The notes below the pieces were generated by a model that was not told where the DNA came from, ran no database searches, and saw nothing but the letters and a program-made list of their open reading frames with translations. Shown here one piece after another: positions 1 through 9,020 of a stretch of 64,000 nucleotides of DNA. Source of the DNA: DATFVA01 sp963774455 (GTDB lineage: Bacteria; Bacteroidota; Ignavibacteria; Ignavibacteriales; Ignavibacteriaceae). The DNA lies in assembly GCA_963774455.1 (NCBI GenBank), contig CAVZFD010000003.1, positions 620,001-684,000 of the forward strand. The letters are read 5' to 3'. Numbering within the stretch: the first letter of the stretch is position 1; each line of letters begins with the position of its first letter. The position numbers and the translations under genes are program-made.

Positions 1-2296
1 TATAGTCATCAGCACCTATTTCCAGCCCGCTGAGTTTATCCTGCATAGTTGCCTTAGCTGTAAGCATTATAACGGGAATATGACTGGTTCTTGTATCGGT
101 CTTCAGCTTACAGCACATCTGTAATCCATCCATTTTCGGCATCATAATATCACTTATGATAAGATCAGGCAGGCATTCTATTGATTTGCTAAGCCCTGCC
201 TCACCATCTTCGGCCTCAATTATTGTGTACTGATGCTTAAGAATTATATGAATATATTTTCTTACATCAGGGTTATCCTCAACAATCAGCAGAGTCGGCA
301 ATTCCGGTTTTTTAGAAAATTCGATATCAATTTTATGGGGATATGCTACCTCTGCAGATTCATCCGATACAGGATCCGGACCAGCGTTCTCATTCTGTTT
401 TTCTTCCTCACAAATTTCTTCGGGCTTAAGATGGTCTTTGCCAAGAGGAAATATCAACCTGAAGGTTGATCCTTTTCCTTCTTTGGTGTCGACCTCTATT
501 TTCGCTTTATGTAATTCAATTAATTCTTTTGTCAAAGACAGACCTATGCCTATACCCCCATATTCCCGGGTATGACTACTGTCAACCTGGTAAAACCTGT
601 CAAAGATTTTGTCTACCTGGTTTTGAGGTATTCCAGTGCCTGTATCGCATATGGAAATTTCAACAAAACCGTTTTTATCATTCCGAATCAGTTCGGGAGT
701 CTCAGTATGGGACGAAGAAGGTGAAACAGGTCCAGCTCGAACATTAATCGAAACCTCAACTTTACCTCCCTCTGGGGTGAACTTAAAAGCATTTGATAAA
801 ACATTAGTTAGTATCTTATCAAATTTAGAATTGTCAATATATGCGATTATCTCCCCATTATTTTGATTCAATATAAAAGCGATTTTTTTTCTCTCCGCTA
901 AAGGTGAAAATGAAAACGCTAACTCCTTAACTGTTGAGACCAGGTCAACCGGACTAGCTTTAAGTTTCATTTCCCCTGATTCAATTCGAGCTATATCAAG
1001 AAGTTCATCAACGAGCCTGTTCAGTTTAGCTGCGTTCCGGTAGATAAGGTCCAGCTGTTCCTTTGCCTGTTCATCATTTGTTTGCGATTTAAGATACTTT
1101 GCAGGGCCCAGTATAAGAGTAAGCGGTGTTCTGAATTCATGTGAAATATTAGTGAAAAATTGATTTTGTGTTTCCCGCGCTTTCTGAATTTCATTTGTTC
1201 TTTGGGCCACTTTTTGCTCAAGATTATCCCTGTAGTCGGTTACCTCTCTAAGCACGAGAGCATCGTGGATTGTTATATTTATCAAAGGAGTAAGATATTC
1301 GAGAAAATCTTTACAATCACTGAAATCCATATCAGAATTTGGTTGGATGTTGATTTCAATTACGGCATTATATATTTTCATCTCTTTTTTAATAGAGGAA
1401 GAAATTCCTGATTTAATCCCTGCCTGGGAACTGACATCCGTACTGTTTTCGTGGAAATCACTAAACAACCTGATTGAAGCAAACGTAAATCCAGGCTCTT
1501 TAACCAGGGCATTTACTATTGCACAGAGGGTCTCTTCTAAATCTAATGTCTGGTGTACTGATGTTGCTATTTCGTGAGCAGTTTTAAGCAGCGTGTTTTG
1601 ATTTTGTAAAATGTTTTGCGAGGATTCCAGTTCTTCATATTGATGTTTTAATTCTTCGTGCGATTCAGTCATTTCCTGAAGCGCTTTTCCTATATTAAAT
1701 AACCAATGCAGACCCCGTTTCACTTTAAATAAAATGCTTTCTTTGTTCCACCATGCCTCAAAATTACCTGTTGTACCTTTTAAATCCAGAATAAAGTTGA
1801 AGTTTTTATGGCCGATTCGCGCACCAAGCTGCCCCCAGTATCCCTTACTTATGTAGAAAAATTCCGGACAGGATTCGTAGCCTTCATCTATTGTCACAAT
1901 AATTCTTACTCTATTCACACTAATAAATTCAATATGCAGCCTTATACAGCTAAACATTGAATAATTGTTTTGCAATATTAACTTTATCAGAGACCTCGAA
2001 AACTTATCTGAAGAAAACAGGAAGAAGGCCGGCAGCATTCCTTCCAGGTAGTGACCACTTTTAATGAAACTGCTCCCCATTTCTTCAAATTCAATAGGGG
2101 AGAAGTAAGTCCGTGCATTAGAAATAATTTTACACCATACCCACCACTCAATCCTTTCCCGTTTTTTCAGCAGATACGAAAGCTCATAAGGAGTCCCTTG
2201 AATCAGACCATTCAAATCCACATTATTTTGCTTCGCATAATAGAAGATGGGGTCCAGTGCTTTACACGAAACTTCTTTTTTTGTACTCTTTTTCAT
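1..2296 (-). CDS. Hybrid sensor histidine kinase / response regulator (3' end outside the window)
   Basis: One open frame runs from an ATG at 2296 down to base 1 without a stop, so the C-terminus is cut off by the window edge. Residues 1 to about 150 match no domain I can name; a GAF-like stretch follows at about 190-340, then a short coiled-coil linker. The HisKA motif SHEFRTPL puts the phospho-accepting histidine at residue 386. The N-box (NVLSNAFKF, about 499) and the G-box GIGIGLSL of the ATPase domain come next. A receiver domain begins near residue 665 (LLIVEDNPD), with the phospho-acceptor aspartate in ISDIMMPKMDG near 715. No transmembrane segment is visible, so it is probably a cytoplasmic sensor. 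Members of this class often continue into an AraC-type DNA-binding domain after the receiver; that part would lie before base 1. The signal sensed is unknown. Confidence 0.93.
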   Translation of the reverse strand, partial: MKKSTKKEVSCKALDPIFYYAKQNNVDLNGLIQGTPYELSYLLKKRERIEWWVWCKIISNARTYFSPIEFEEMGSSFIKSGHYLEGMLPAFFLFSSDKFSRSLIKLILQNNYSMFSCIRLHIEFISVNRVRIIVTIDEGYESCPEFFYISKGYWGQLGARIGHKNFNFILDLKGTTGNFEAWWNKESILFKVKRGLHWLFNIGKALQEMTESHEELKHQYEELESSQNILQNQNTLLKTAHEIATSVHQTLDLEETLCAIVNALVKEPGFTFASIRLFSDFHENSTDVSSQAGIKSGISSSIKKEMKIYNAVIEINIQPNSDMDFSDCKDFLEYLTPLINITIHDALVLREVTDYRDNLEQKVAQRTNEIQKARETQNQFFTNISHEFRTPLTLILGPAKYLKSQTNDEQAKEQLDLIYRNAAKLNRLVDELLDIARIESGEMKLKASPVDLVSTVKELAFSFSPLAERKKIAFILNQNNGEIIAYIDNSKFDKILTNVLSNAFKFTPEGGKVEVSINVRAGPVSPSSSHTETPELIRNDKNGFVEISICDTGTGIPQNQVDKIFDRFYQVDSSHTREYGGIGIGLSLTKELIELHKAKIEVDTKEGKGSTFRLIFPLGKDHLKPEEICEEEKQNENAGPDPVSDESAEVAYPHKIDIEFSKKPELPTLLIVEDNPDVRKYIHIILKHQYTIIEAEDGEAGLSKSIECLPDLIISDIMMPKMDGLQMCCKLKTDTRTSHIPVIMLTAKATMQDKLSGLEIGADDY

Positions 2297-2764
2297 TAGT
2301 ACTTCTGATTATACGGTAACTGGTAATTCGCTATTCGTTAATGTGAATCCGCAGCAGCCAACAGAATAGATTTATTTTATAAAAACAGAATGAATTACAG
2401 CAGGAATCTGCTTCAGGGAGGTGACCCGGAATACTCTCAGTAAAAACCGCAACTTTAACCTATAGCTCTTGCCCTCACAGAGCAGGAAAAAAAGTTTCAT
2501 TTAAATGAACGACAATTATAAATGATTGTCAATAAAAATAATTTTAGCATTTTAAAATTTTGATAAACCCTAAAAAATACATAACTATATACCAATATTG
2601 GTTAAATAATACATATAGTGTATAATGTATGATTTCGAATGTATAATTTTGAGTTGTCAGTTTATTATTGTTTTGTGTTATGGACTTCGGCTTATATATG
2701 CCGCCGTATCTTCTGAAATGTGAACCGAAAATAAATGAATTACTAATATCTTTTAGAGGGAACG
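2297..2764. other. Intergenic region between divergent genes, with three palindromes
   Basis: This AT-rich 468-bp stretch separates the divergent kinase and channel-like genes, so it must hold both promoters. It contains a perfect 14-bp palindrome TTCATTTAAATGAA at 2496-2509, a 20-bp interrupted inverted repeat with arms GACAAT and ATTGTC at 2511-2530, and a perfect 12-bp palindrome ACCAATATTGGT at 2591-2602. These are candidate regulator sites; no regulator can be assigned. I see no gene here. Confidence 0.45.
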
Positions 2765-3124
2765 ATGTTCGAAAAAAAACATGAAAAGCTTGCACCGAGA
2801 TCGGTTTTTATTAAAAGAATGTTCATCTCATTCCTGATGGCGTCTGTTATTATTTTAATCGCTCTATCCATTGGAGTCCTCGGGTATCATTGGATAGGTG
2901 GATTTAATTTAGTAGACTCGATTTTAGAAGCGTCAATGATTCTTGGGGGAATGGGGCCTGTAAATTCACTCCCAACGGAGAACGCCAAATTGTTTGCTTC
3001 CGCCTATGCACTTTTTAGCGGGTTGTTATTTATTGCGATAATGGGACTTGTACTTGCACCTATAATTCATCGTATGCTGCATAAATTTCATATTGATGAA
3101 AGTGATATTGAAAACGATAAATAG
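2765..3124 (+). CDS. Small membrane protein with two TM helices and a pore-loop-like segment
   Basis: A 119-residue protein with a good ribosome site (AGAGGG) just before the ATG. It has a basic N-terminus, a hydrophobic helix at about residues 19-43, a re-entrant-looking stretch (SMILGGMGPVN, about 58-68), a second helix at about 77-102, and a charged C-terminus. The plan of helix, loop, helix resembles two-helix ion-channel subunits, but the K+ selectivity sequence TVGYG is absent. It stands upstream of, and on the same strand as, the mgtA leader, which may hint at ion homeostasis. The channel role is an inference from topology only. Confidence 0.6.
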   Translation: MFEKKHEKLAPRSVFIKRMFISFLMASVIILIALSIGVLGYHWIGGFNLVDSILEASMILGGMGPVNSLPTENAKLFASAYALFSGLLFIAIMGLVLAPIIHRMLHKFHIDESDIENDK

Positions 3125-3260
3125 AATTATGGATTTAGACAGTACAGTATGTCGAGGCAAATCAGATTACTCTCAGGATCTTTAAATATAATTAGTTCCA
3201 TTGTTTTAATTAATTTATTATGTTTGAAACGTTATTCTTAAAAAAAATATAGGAAATAAA

Positions 3261-3323
3261 ATGCCTGATTCAGACGAACCTGGCGCTCGTAATAATTCAA
3301 GATTTTATTTAAACCTGCCTTAG
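3261..3323 (+). CDS. Putative Mg2+-sensing leader peptide upstream of mgtA (mgtL-like)
   Basis: A 20-codon ORF with a ribosome site (AGGAA) 5 nt before its ATG lies about 145 bp upstream of mgtA. The peptide begins MPDSDEP and ends with NLP before TAG. Proline and acidic residues packed at the N-terminus are the hallmark of enterobacterial MgtL (MEPDPTPLP), where low Mg2+ destabilises the translating ribosome. Its stop codon lies inside the 5' arm of the first of two overlapping hairpins, as expected for an attenuator. What I see is the ORF, the composition and the hairpins; the Mg2+-sensing role is inference. Confidence 0.5.
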   Translation: MPDSDEPGARNNSRFYLNLP

Positions 3324-3385
3324 GATTGCCCGCTTAATTCCTCATTGGCGCTTCCTAAGGAAATTATTTTTAGAGGTGCCAATGA
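3318..3385 (+). promoter_or_regulatory. Two mutually exclusive hairpins in the mgtA leader
   Basis: Stem A pairs CCTTAGGA (3318-3325, covering the leader stop codon) with TCCTAAGG (3353-3360). Stem B pairs 3342-3354 (TCATTGGCGCTTC) with 3373-3385 (GAGGTGCCAATGA), 13 pairs including two G-U. They share bases 3353-3354, and the rest of the A 3' arm lies in the loop of B, so they should exclude each other. No strong U-run follows stem B, so if it controls termination this would more likely be Rho-dependent or translational. Confidence 0.5.
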
Positions 3386-3467
3386 TATCCACAGATTTTT
3401 CTCACTTTATGATTTTTAATTGTAAACGTGATTTGTCATATCGCTGGTTCTATGAAGGGGGCTGCCA

Positions 3468-6128
3468 ATGACGCGCTCGATCTTTTCGAAAATATCTCCT
3501 TCTGTTTTAACGAAAGAAGCTAAGTCCCCTCATCAATTTTCTGAAAATGAAAGTTTGCTCGTTGAGATTTGCAGTCTTAAAGTACAGGATGCTTTATTAA
3601 AGTTAAATTCTGATATCAAAGGATTATCAACAGATGAAGCAGAAAAAAGACTTGATGAATATGGATTAAATGAACTCGCTCATTCCAAAACACTTGGTTT
3701 TTGGGCGGATATCTTTAACAGATGTAAAAGCCCTCTAGTAATCCAATTGCTCATTATTGCTTTAGTTTCTCTTTTTATCGGTGAGATAAAATCCACCTTT
3801 ATTGTAACAGCAATGGTTTTCCTTAGTGTTGGACTGTCATATATACTGGACCGCCGCTCATCAAATTCTGTAGAATCTCTTGGTAAAAGAGTTCAATCGC
3901 ACGTTTCATTAATCCGGGATGGAAAAGAAATTGAACTTCCAATGTCAGAAGTGGTACCTGGCGATATTATTGTGCTTCAAGCTGGTTCTATTATTCCTGC
4001 CGATTTAAGATTAATTACGGCAAAGGATTTCTTCGTTAGTCAATCGGTACTTACGGGAGAATCCATGCCCATTGAGAAAAAGGCAGAGGAGGTGAAGCTT
4101 GAAAGCGGATTTGTATTCGAATTGCAAAATGCCTGTTTTCAGGGAAGTAATGTTCTAAGCGGAACCGCACGCGGGATTGTTGTTAATACCGGAACAGGCA
4201 CATATTTCGGCTCAATTTCTGAAAGGCTTACTGAGAAACGGGATGAAACAAGTTTTGATAAAGGCGTAAAATCATTTACCTGGCTAATGATAAAGTTCAT
4301 GGTGGTTATGGTTTTTGCTGTCTTTATGATTGTTGGTATTACAAAAGGAAACTGGATTGAAGCTCTGTTGTTCGGACTTTCTATTGCCGTAGGATTAACG
4401 CCGGAAATGCTCCCGATGATTGTTACCGTAAATCTTGCCAAAGGTGCATTAACAATGTCTAAGAAGAAAGTGATAGTTAAACACTTATCTTCGATTCAAA
4501 ATTTCGGCGCTATTGATATTCTCTGCACCGATAAAACTGGTACTCTTACGCAGGATAAAGTTGTCTTAGAAAGACACGTAGATATAACCGGAAACGAAAG
4601 TCGTGATGTACTTCAGTATGCATACCTGAATAGTTTCTATCAAACGGGATTGAGAAATTTAATTGACCGTGCGGTGCTCTCCCATATCGAGTTAAATGTT
4701 GAAGGCAAATGTAGTTTAGTGGATGAGCTTCCTTTCGATTTCCAAAGAAGAAGAATGTCTGTAATTGTTGAATACGAAGGGGACCACGTGCTTATTTGTA
4801 AAGGCGCTGTTGAAGAAATCTATTCTTTATGTACTCATTATCAGGTTGATGACGAAGTTTATCCATTAATAGATATGATGCATGATGATCTCTATGAAGA
4901 AGTTGAAACTTTAAATAACAACGGTTACCGTGTTCTTGCAATTGCCTACCGGGATTTTCCCGCTGTGAAAAATACTTTTAGTGTTAGTGACGAAAAAGAA
5001 TTAATTCTTCTTGGATACATTGCATTCTTTGATCCGCCGAAAGAATCAGCGGCAGAAGCCATAAAAAATTTACAGAACACCGGCGTTAGGGTAAAAATTC
5101 TAACCGGTGATAATTCGCTTGTTACAAAAAAAGTCTGCAAAGATGTAGGATTGAAAGTTGAACGCGTAATTACCGGAGATGAATTAAGCCGTATGCCGCC
5201 GGAAGAATTTACCCGGACAATTCAACAGTTCGATATATTTGCCAAATTGTCTCCGCTTCAAAAAGAAAAGGTTATTTCTTCGCTGCGGCAAGCCGGCCAC
5301 GTTGTTGGATATATGGGAGATGGAATTAACGATTCTCCGTCTTTGCGTGCCGCGGATGTGGGAATTTCTGTTGACTCTGCCGTCGATGTTGCAAAAGAAG
5401 CTGCAGATATAGTTCTTCTTGAAAAAAGTTTACTGGTACTTGAAGATGGGATTATAGAAGGAAGAAAAGTCTTTGCGAATATCGTAAAATATATCCGGAT
5501 GGGTGCCAGCTCTAATTTTGGTAATATGTTCAGCGTAGTCGGTGCAAGTTATATGTTACCCTTTCTACCGATGCAGCCGATTCAAATTCTGCTTAATAAT
5601 TTATTGTATGATTTTTCTCAGACCGGAATTCCAACGGATAATGTTGATAAAGAGATTGTTGTTCATCCTCTTAAATGGCGAATTGATAACATAAAAAGAT
5701 TTATGATTTTTATTGGTCCGATGAGCTCAATTTTCGATTACGCCACTTTCGCTCTCATGTGGTACTTCTTTGGTGCGAGCCACTTTCTTGATGATTCGAT
5801 TGCCGGTCCACAAAAAGAATTTCTGGCAAAGTTATTTCAGACCGGCTGGTTTGTTGAATCATTATTAACACAAACATTAATTGTACACATAATCCGTACA
5901 CGCCGCATCCCGTTTTTTGGCAGCCGCGCTTCGTTACCGATGACTTTAACAACATTAACAATAATGATTATCGGCGCCTGGCTTCCATATTCTCCTTTCG
6001 CTAAAACGTTTGGTCTGGTACCTCTACCGGCAATTTACTGGGCCTGGATTACCGGATTCCTGATATCTTACGGGGTTTTAACACATATTGTAAAAGTATG
6101 GTTCTTCAAAAAATATGGAGATAATTAA
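3468..6128 (+). CDS. mgtA: Magnesium-translocating P-type ATPase
   Basis: An 886-residue type IIIB P-type ATPase that imports Mg2+ across the inner membrane using ATP. The order is normal: N-terminal cation-ATPase segment, actuator loop with the LTGES motif, phosphorylation site DKTGTLT at residues 355-361 (Asp355 is phosphorylated), nucleotide domain, hinge MGDGINDSP near 616-624, and a C-terminal set of membrane helices typical of the MgtA/MgtB branch. Length matches the family (about 890-910). The GGGGG-type ribosome site sits 8-12 nt before the ATG. A structured leader with a short peptide ORF precedes it, and an EIIA-like gene follows 2 bp after the stop, almost certainly in the same transcript. 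Confidence 0.95.
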   Translation: MTRSIFSKISPSVLTKEAKSPHQFSENESLLVEICSLKVQDALLKLNSDIKGLSTDEAEKRLDEYGLNELAHSKTLGFWADIFNRCKSPLVIQLLIIALVSLFIGEIKSTFIVTAMVFLSVGLSYILDRRSSNSVESLGKRVQSHVSLIRDGKEIELPMSEVVPGDIIVLQAGSIIPADLRLITAKDFFVSQSVLTGESMPIEKKAEEVKLESGFVFELQNACFQGSNVLSGTARGIVVNTGTGTYFGSISERLTEKRDETSFDKGVKSFTWLMIKFMVVMVFAVFMIVGITKGNWIEALLFGLSIAVGLTPEMLPMIVTVNLAKGALTMSKKKVIVKHLSSIQNFGAIDILCTDKTGTLTQDKVVLERHVDITGNESRDVLQYAYLNSFYQTGLRNLIDRAVLSHIELNVEGKCSLVDELPFDFQRRRMSVIVEYEGDHVLICKGAVEEIYSLCTHYQVDDEVYPLIDMMHDDLYEEVETLNNNGYRVLAIAYRDFPAVKNTFSVSDEKELILLGYIAFFDPPKESAAEAIKNLQNTGVRVKILTGDNSLVTKKVCKDVGLKVERVITGDELSRMPPEEFTRTIQQFDIFAKLSPLQKEKVISSLRQAGHVVGYMGDGINDSPSLRAADVGISVDSAVDVAKEAADIVLLEKSLLVLEDGIIEGRKVFANIVKYIRMGASSNFGNMFSVVGASYMLPFLPMQPIQILLNNLLYDFSQTGIPTDNVDKEIVVHPLKWRIDNIKRFMIFIGPMSSIFDYATFALMWYFFGASHFLDDSIAGPQKEFLAKLFQTGWFVESLLTQTLIVHIIRTRRIPFFGSRASLPMTLTTLTIMIIGAWLPYSPFAKTFGLVPLPAIYWAWITGFLISYGVLTHIVKVWFFKKYGDN

Positions 6129-6130
6129 TT

Positions 6131-6928
6131 ATGGATAGTTTATTAGATGCTCTGCAGGAAGGGCGCTTAATCGAATTACCGGATAACGACAAATTTGACT
6201 CACTTCAATTTTTAGCGCACATTATCGAAGCAATACCTTCTGTTCCAAACGGGACGGATGTTGTAGGTATGGTTTTGGCCCGGGAAAAAAGTACTGTAAC
6301 GGCACTTGGGAAAAGCTTCGCCTGTCCTCACGCACGTGTTCCGTATGATGAAGACTTGATTTGTGCTATAGGATGGAGTCCCACAGGCATTAATTACGGT
6401 GCTCCGGATAATCTTCCCGTGCATATAGTAATAATGTATCTTGTTCCGGATAATCAAAGGAACCATTACTTAAAAGAAATATCAATCCTTGCCAAAACAT
6501 TACAAAGCAACAATAATTTTGATGCCGTTCGTAAGACTACTGATTTAAATGCTGTAAGAAACTATTTATTGGATTTAGTCAGCAATTCAAAAAGCATAAT
6601 CGGTTCCGATACGCGTGCAAGAATGATTCAACTAGAAGCGCGCACTGCTTCTGCATTGCCGCAAATCAATCAGCTTTCTAACGTTATAATTGAACCGGTT
6701 ACAATCGTTGCTGAATTAAATCAGAAACCAGTTATACTTGCCCAGAATAAAGAACTGGTTGATATGCTAGATAAATCAAATCAGCTTGTAGAATCGATTA
6801 CGGCAAAAGGCTCCTATGAACAAAACGGCTGGCGGATAATTAAAAGGGATTCTTCAATTTATCAATCCGATAGATCTTTATTTGATTGTATTGCTGTAAA
6901 AGTGATTCTGAGCGATTCAAATAAATGA
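6131..6928 (+). CDS. PTS EIIA-type (PtsN-like) regulatory protein, co-transcribed with mgtA
   Basis: 265 residues. The first 150 form a PTS EIIA type-2 domain: GMVLAREK, then GKSFACPHAR with the expected phospho-histidine at His67, then VHIVIMYLVP and the LKEISILAKTL helix, as in PtsN/FruA EIIA domains. The remaining 110 residues (about 155-265) match nothing I recognise and could be a partner-binding or sensory domain. The start lies 2 bp after the mgtA stop, so translation is probably coupled. PtsN-type proteins bind and control K+ transport proteins in enterobacteria; by analogy this one may tune MgtA activity. That is inference. No sugar permease is nearby. Confidence 0.82.
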   Translation: MDSLLDALQEGRLIELPDNDKFDSLQFLAHIIEAIPSVPNGTDVVGMVLAREKSTVTALGKSFACPHARVPYDEDLICAIGWSPTGINYGAPDNLPVHIVIMYLVPDNQRNHYLKEISILAKTLQSNNNFDAVRKTTDLNAVRNYLLDLVSNSKSIIGSDTRARMIQLEARTASALPQINQLSNVIIEPVTIVAELNQKPVILAQNKELVDMLDKSNQLVESITAKGSYEQNGWRIIKRDSSIYQSDRSLFDCIAVKVILSDSNK

Positions 6929-7257
6929 AACAACCAGTTTTCATATAGTGAAGTTGAAACATGGTTATTAGTGACGGAACCACCCAGCCGGAGCGGGAAA
7001 CTGTTTAACGGTATCCTGTCTAAATTCTGTCAGAATGCCATTAAAACTATTTTTTGTTATTCTTCAACTGTTCTATCATCTGATGCATGTAATACTCTTA
7101 CTGCATTAATAATTTTCTTGACATTAAAAAATAACTTTAGTTTATTTAATCATCTGTACCAATCGATTTAGACGAGAATATTGGTTTTTATTCCTTCCTC
7201 ATAATTGTTTTCCTCAGGGTGCAGTAATTCCAGCCATAAATCTGACAGGAGAGAAAA
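6929..7257. other. Intergenic region, nothing firm
   Basis: This 329-bp gap has no recognisable gene. A 66-codon open frame at 6971-7171 has no ribosome site and a composition unlike a real protein. I find no convincing terminator for the mgtA operon. A ribosome site (GGAGAG) at the right end serves the next gene. Confidence 0.4.
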
Positions 7258-7764
7258 ATGAAAAATATCCTTCTATTTACGGTATCCCTCTTTACAATAT
7301 CAATGATTATGTCGTGTGAGAGATCTGATCATTCTGCAAAAATCAGACCTGTGATTGAAAGGTATGTAGCTGTATGGAATGGTGATAGTTTAAACAGATT
7401 GGATAAAATTACAGCAAAAAACTTCCAACTCAGAATGGTTCCGTTATTCGAGCCAGTTATGGGAATTGAAAATCTAAAAAGAGAAATTGCAAGGACAAGA
7501 GATTATTTTCCAGACTTTTTCCTGAAAGAAACCGAGATGCTTCCTATTGGCGATAGTGCTGTAGTCGTTCGATGGATTGCTATGGGTACATTCAGGAATA
7601 AAGATAAAATGTCCGACTCTATAGGCAAAATAAAAATACCGGGGTACAGCGTTATATTTTTTGATAATGGTCAAATTACTGGCGAATGGATTTCCTACAG
7701 CGATTTAACCTGGTTTAAGCAACTTGGATTTAAATTAATTCCGCCTGATAAAAATATAAAATAG
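7258..7764 (+). CDS. Lipoprotein with SnoaL/NTF2-like fold
   Basis: 168 residues with a lipoprotein signal peptide and lipobox IMSC (Cys20). The mature part resembles the SnoaL-like polyketide cyclase / NTF2-fold family: an N-terminal helix (RPVIERYVAVWNGDSL), a GIENLKREIARTRDYFPDF segment and a C-terminal run of beta strands ending in a WISYSDLTWFKQLG segment. Such proteins are ester cyclases or small-ligand binders; the substrate cannot be told. The ribosome site GGAGAG lies 5 nt before the ATG. It is followed 65 bp later by the SDR epimerase and may share its transcript. Confidence 0.72.
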   Translation: MKNILLFTVSLFTISMIMSCERSDHSAKIRPVIERYVAVWNGDSLNRLDKITAKNFQLRMVPLFEPVMGIENLKREIARTRDYFPDFFLKETEMLPIGDSAVVVRWIAMGTFRNKDKMSDSIGKIKIPGYSVIFFDNGQITGEWISYSDLTWFKQLGFKLIPPDKNIK

Positions 7765-7829
7765 TTAATTCCGGTATTAATACTAAAATCTAAAAACTAA
7801 TTTAAGTAATTAATACACAGGAGGCTGTA

Positions 7830-8828
7830 ATGAAAATTTTTCTAACGGGAGGAACAGGATTTATAGGGCGATACACAGTTGAATTGCTGACTAAAAATAA
7901 ACATGACTTAAAATTGCTGGTCAGAAAAAACAGTGATATATCTTTCCTGAAAAAATATAATTTAGATATAATTGAAGGCAATTTAACTGATAAACAATCT
8001 TTACTGGATGGCATGAAAGATTGTGATTCGGTAATTAATATTGCAGGACTTTATACATTCTGGGAACCGGATAATAAAATATACCGTGAAACTAATGTGA
8101 ACGGAACTCGTAATGTAATGGAATCAGTTTTAGAATCAGGAATTAAAAAGGTCGTACATATTAGTACCGCCGGGATTTATGGAAAACCGTTGGATGATCC
8201 CTTCAAAGAAGAAAGTCAGGTGGGTCCTGTACAGTTCAGCGAATATTTTAAGACTAAATATGAAGGTGAAAGCATTGCGTGGGATTTATATAAAAAAAGG
8301 GGATTGCCTTTGGTTGTTATATATCCGGTTTGTGTACTGGGCATTGGTGATAAAAAACCAAGCGCTGAATATTTAATTAATCTTATAAATAAAAAATTGC
8401 CTGCAACTATATTTAAGAAGAGAACATTTTCTTTTGTCCACGTTAAAGACGTAGCAAAGGCTATTGTCAATGCCCTGGAGAAGGAAAACAATATAGGACA
8501 GAAATATCTAATTTCCGCTTGCAGTTGTACGTGGAAAGAGCTCAATGAAATGGTAAGCAGGATATCAGATGTAAGGCTGCCTATATTAGAATTACCTGAG
8601 TCAATTACTATGATGAATGCATATTTGTTAACCGGTCTGTCCAGATTGACCAAAAAACCTCCCTTATGGGGGATGGCGGTTGATCAGATGAAAGTGATGA
8701 AAGCAGGTTTTAATGTAGATGGAAGTAAAGCCCGAATCGAACTGGGTATTGATTATATCCCTATTCAGTCTGCTCTTGAAGAAGAAATCGATTCAATCAA
8801 ATCCGGTTTGAATCCTAGCTTAAATTAA
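7830..8828 (+). CDS. NAD-dependent epimerase/dehydratase (extended SDR)
   Basis: 332 residues. The Rossmann nucleotide-binding motif TGGTGFIG is at residues 6-13, the strand-4 motif NIAGLY at 70-75, and the catalytic YxxxK is Tyr139-Lys143 (SEYFKTK). The sequence looks most like the dihydroflavonol-4-reductase / NAD-epimerase branch of extended SDRs, which reduce or epimerise sugar nucleotides, sterols or flavonoid-like ketones. The GGAGG ribosome site is clear. No sugar-nucleotide genes surround it, so the substrate is open. Confidence 0.85.
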   Translation: MKIFLTGGTGFIGRYTVELLTKNKHDLKLLVRKNSDISFLKKYNLDIIEGNLTDKQSLLDGMKDCDSVINIAGLYTFWEPDNKIYRETNVNGTRNVMESVLESGIKKVVHISTAGIYGKPLDDPFKEESQVGPVQFSEYFKTKYEGESIAWDLYKKRGLPLVVIYPVCVLGIGDKKPSAEYLINLINKKLPATIFKKRTFSFVHVKDVAKAIVNALEKENNIGQKYLISACSCTWKELNEMVSRISDVRLPILELPESITMMNAYLLTGLSRLTKKPPLWGMAVDQMKVMKAGFNVDGSKARIELGIDYIPIQSALEEEIDSIKSGLNPSLN

Positions 8829-8965
8829 ATAATATCTGGGGTGGTGGATAAACTCTATAAAACTACTACAGCTGATTTGTTCATCAAATCGGTGAATGTC
8901 TTTTATAATGTAATCTGTGTCACGTAAAACCTTTCATCTAAAAAATTTTTTGTCAAAGCTCTTGT

Positions 8966-9007
8966 GTAGTTAAGTGGCTACGTTTATATTTGTAGTTAAA
9001 TAGCTAC
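8966..9007 (+). promoter_or_regulatory. Twin operator for the ArsR-type repressor
   Basis: Two near-identical 16-bp imperfect palindromes, GTAGTTAAGTGGCTAC (8966-8981) and GTAGTTAAATAGCTAC (8992-9007), lie 26 bp apart start to start, just upstream of the ArsR-family gene. They differ at two central positions. This layout fits autorepression by a winged-helix dimer. Confidence 0.65.
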
Positions 9008-9020
9008 ACAAGTGAACATT

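Noticed and set aside
233..866. Overlapping plus-strand ORFs of 76-93 codons
   Set aside because: They are antisense to the continuous histidine kinase frame, which has clear domain motifs; they have no ribosome sites or recognisable content.
6971..7171. 66-codon plus-strand ORF after the EIIA gene
   Set aside because: No ribosome site, unusual composition, no motif. Treated as chance.
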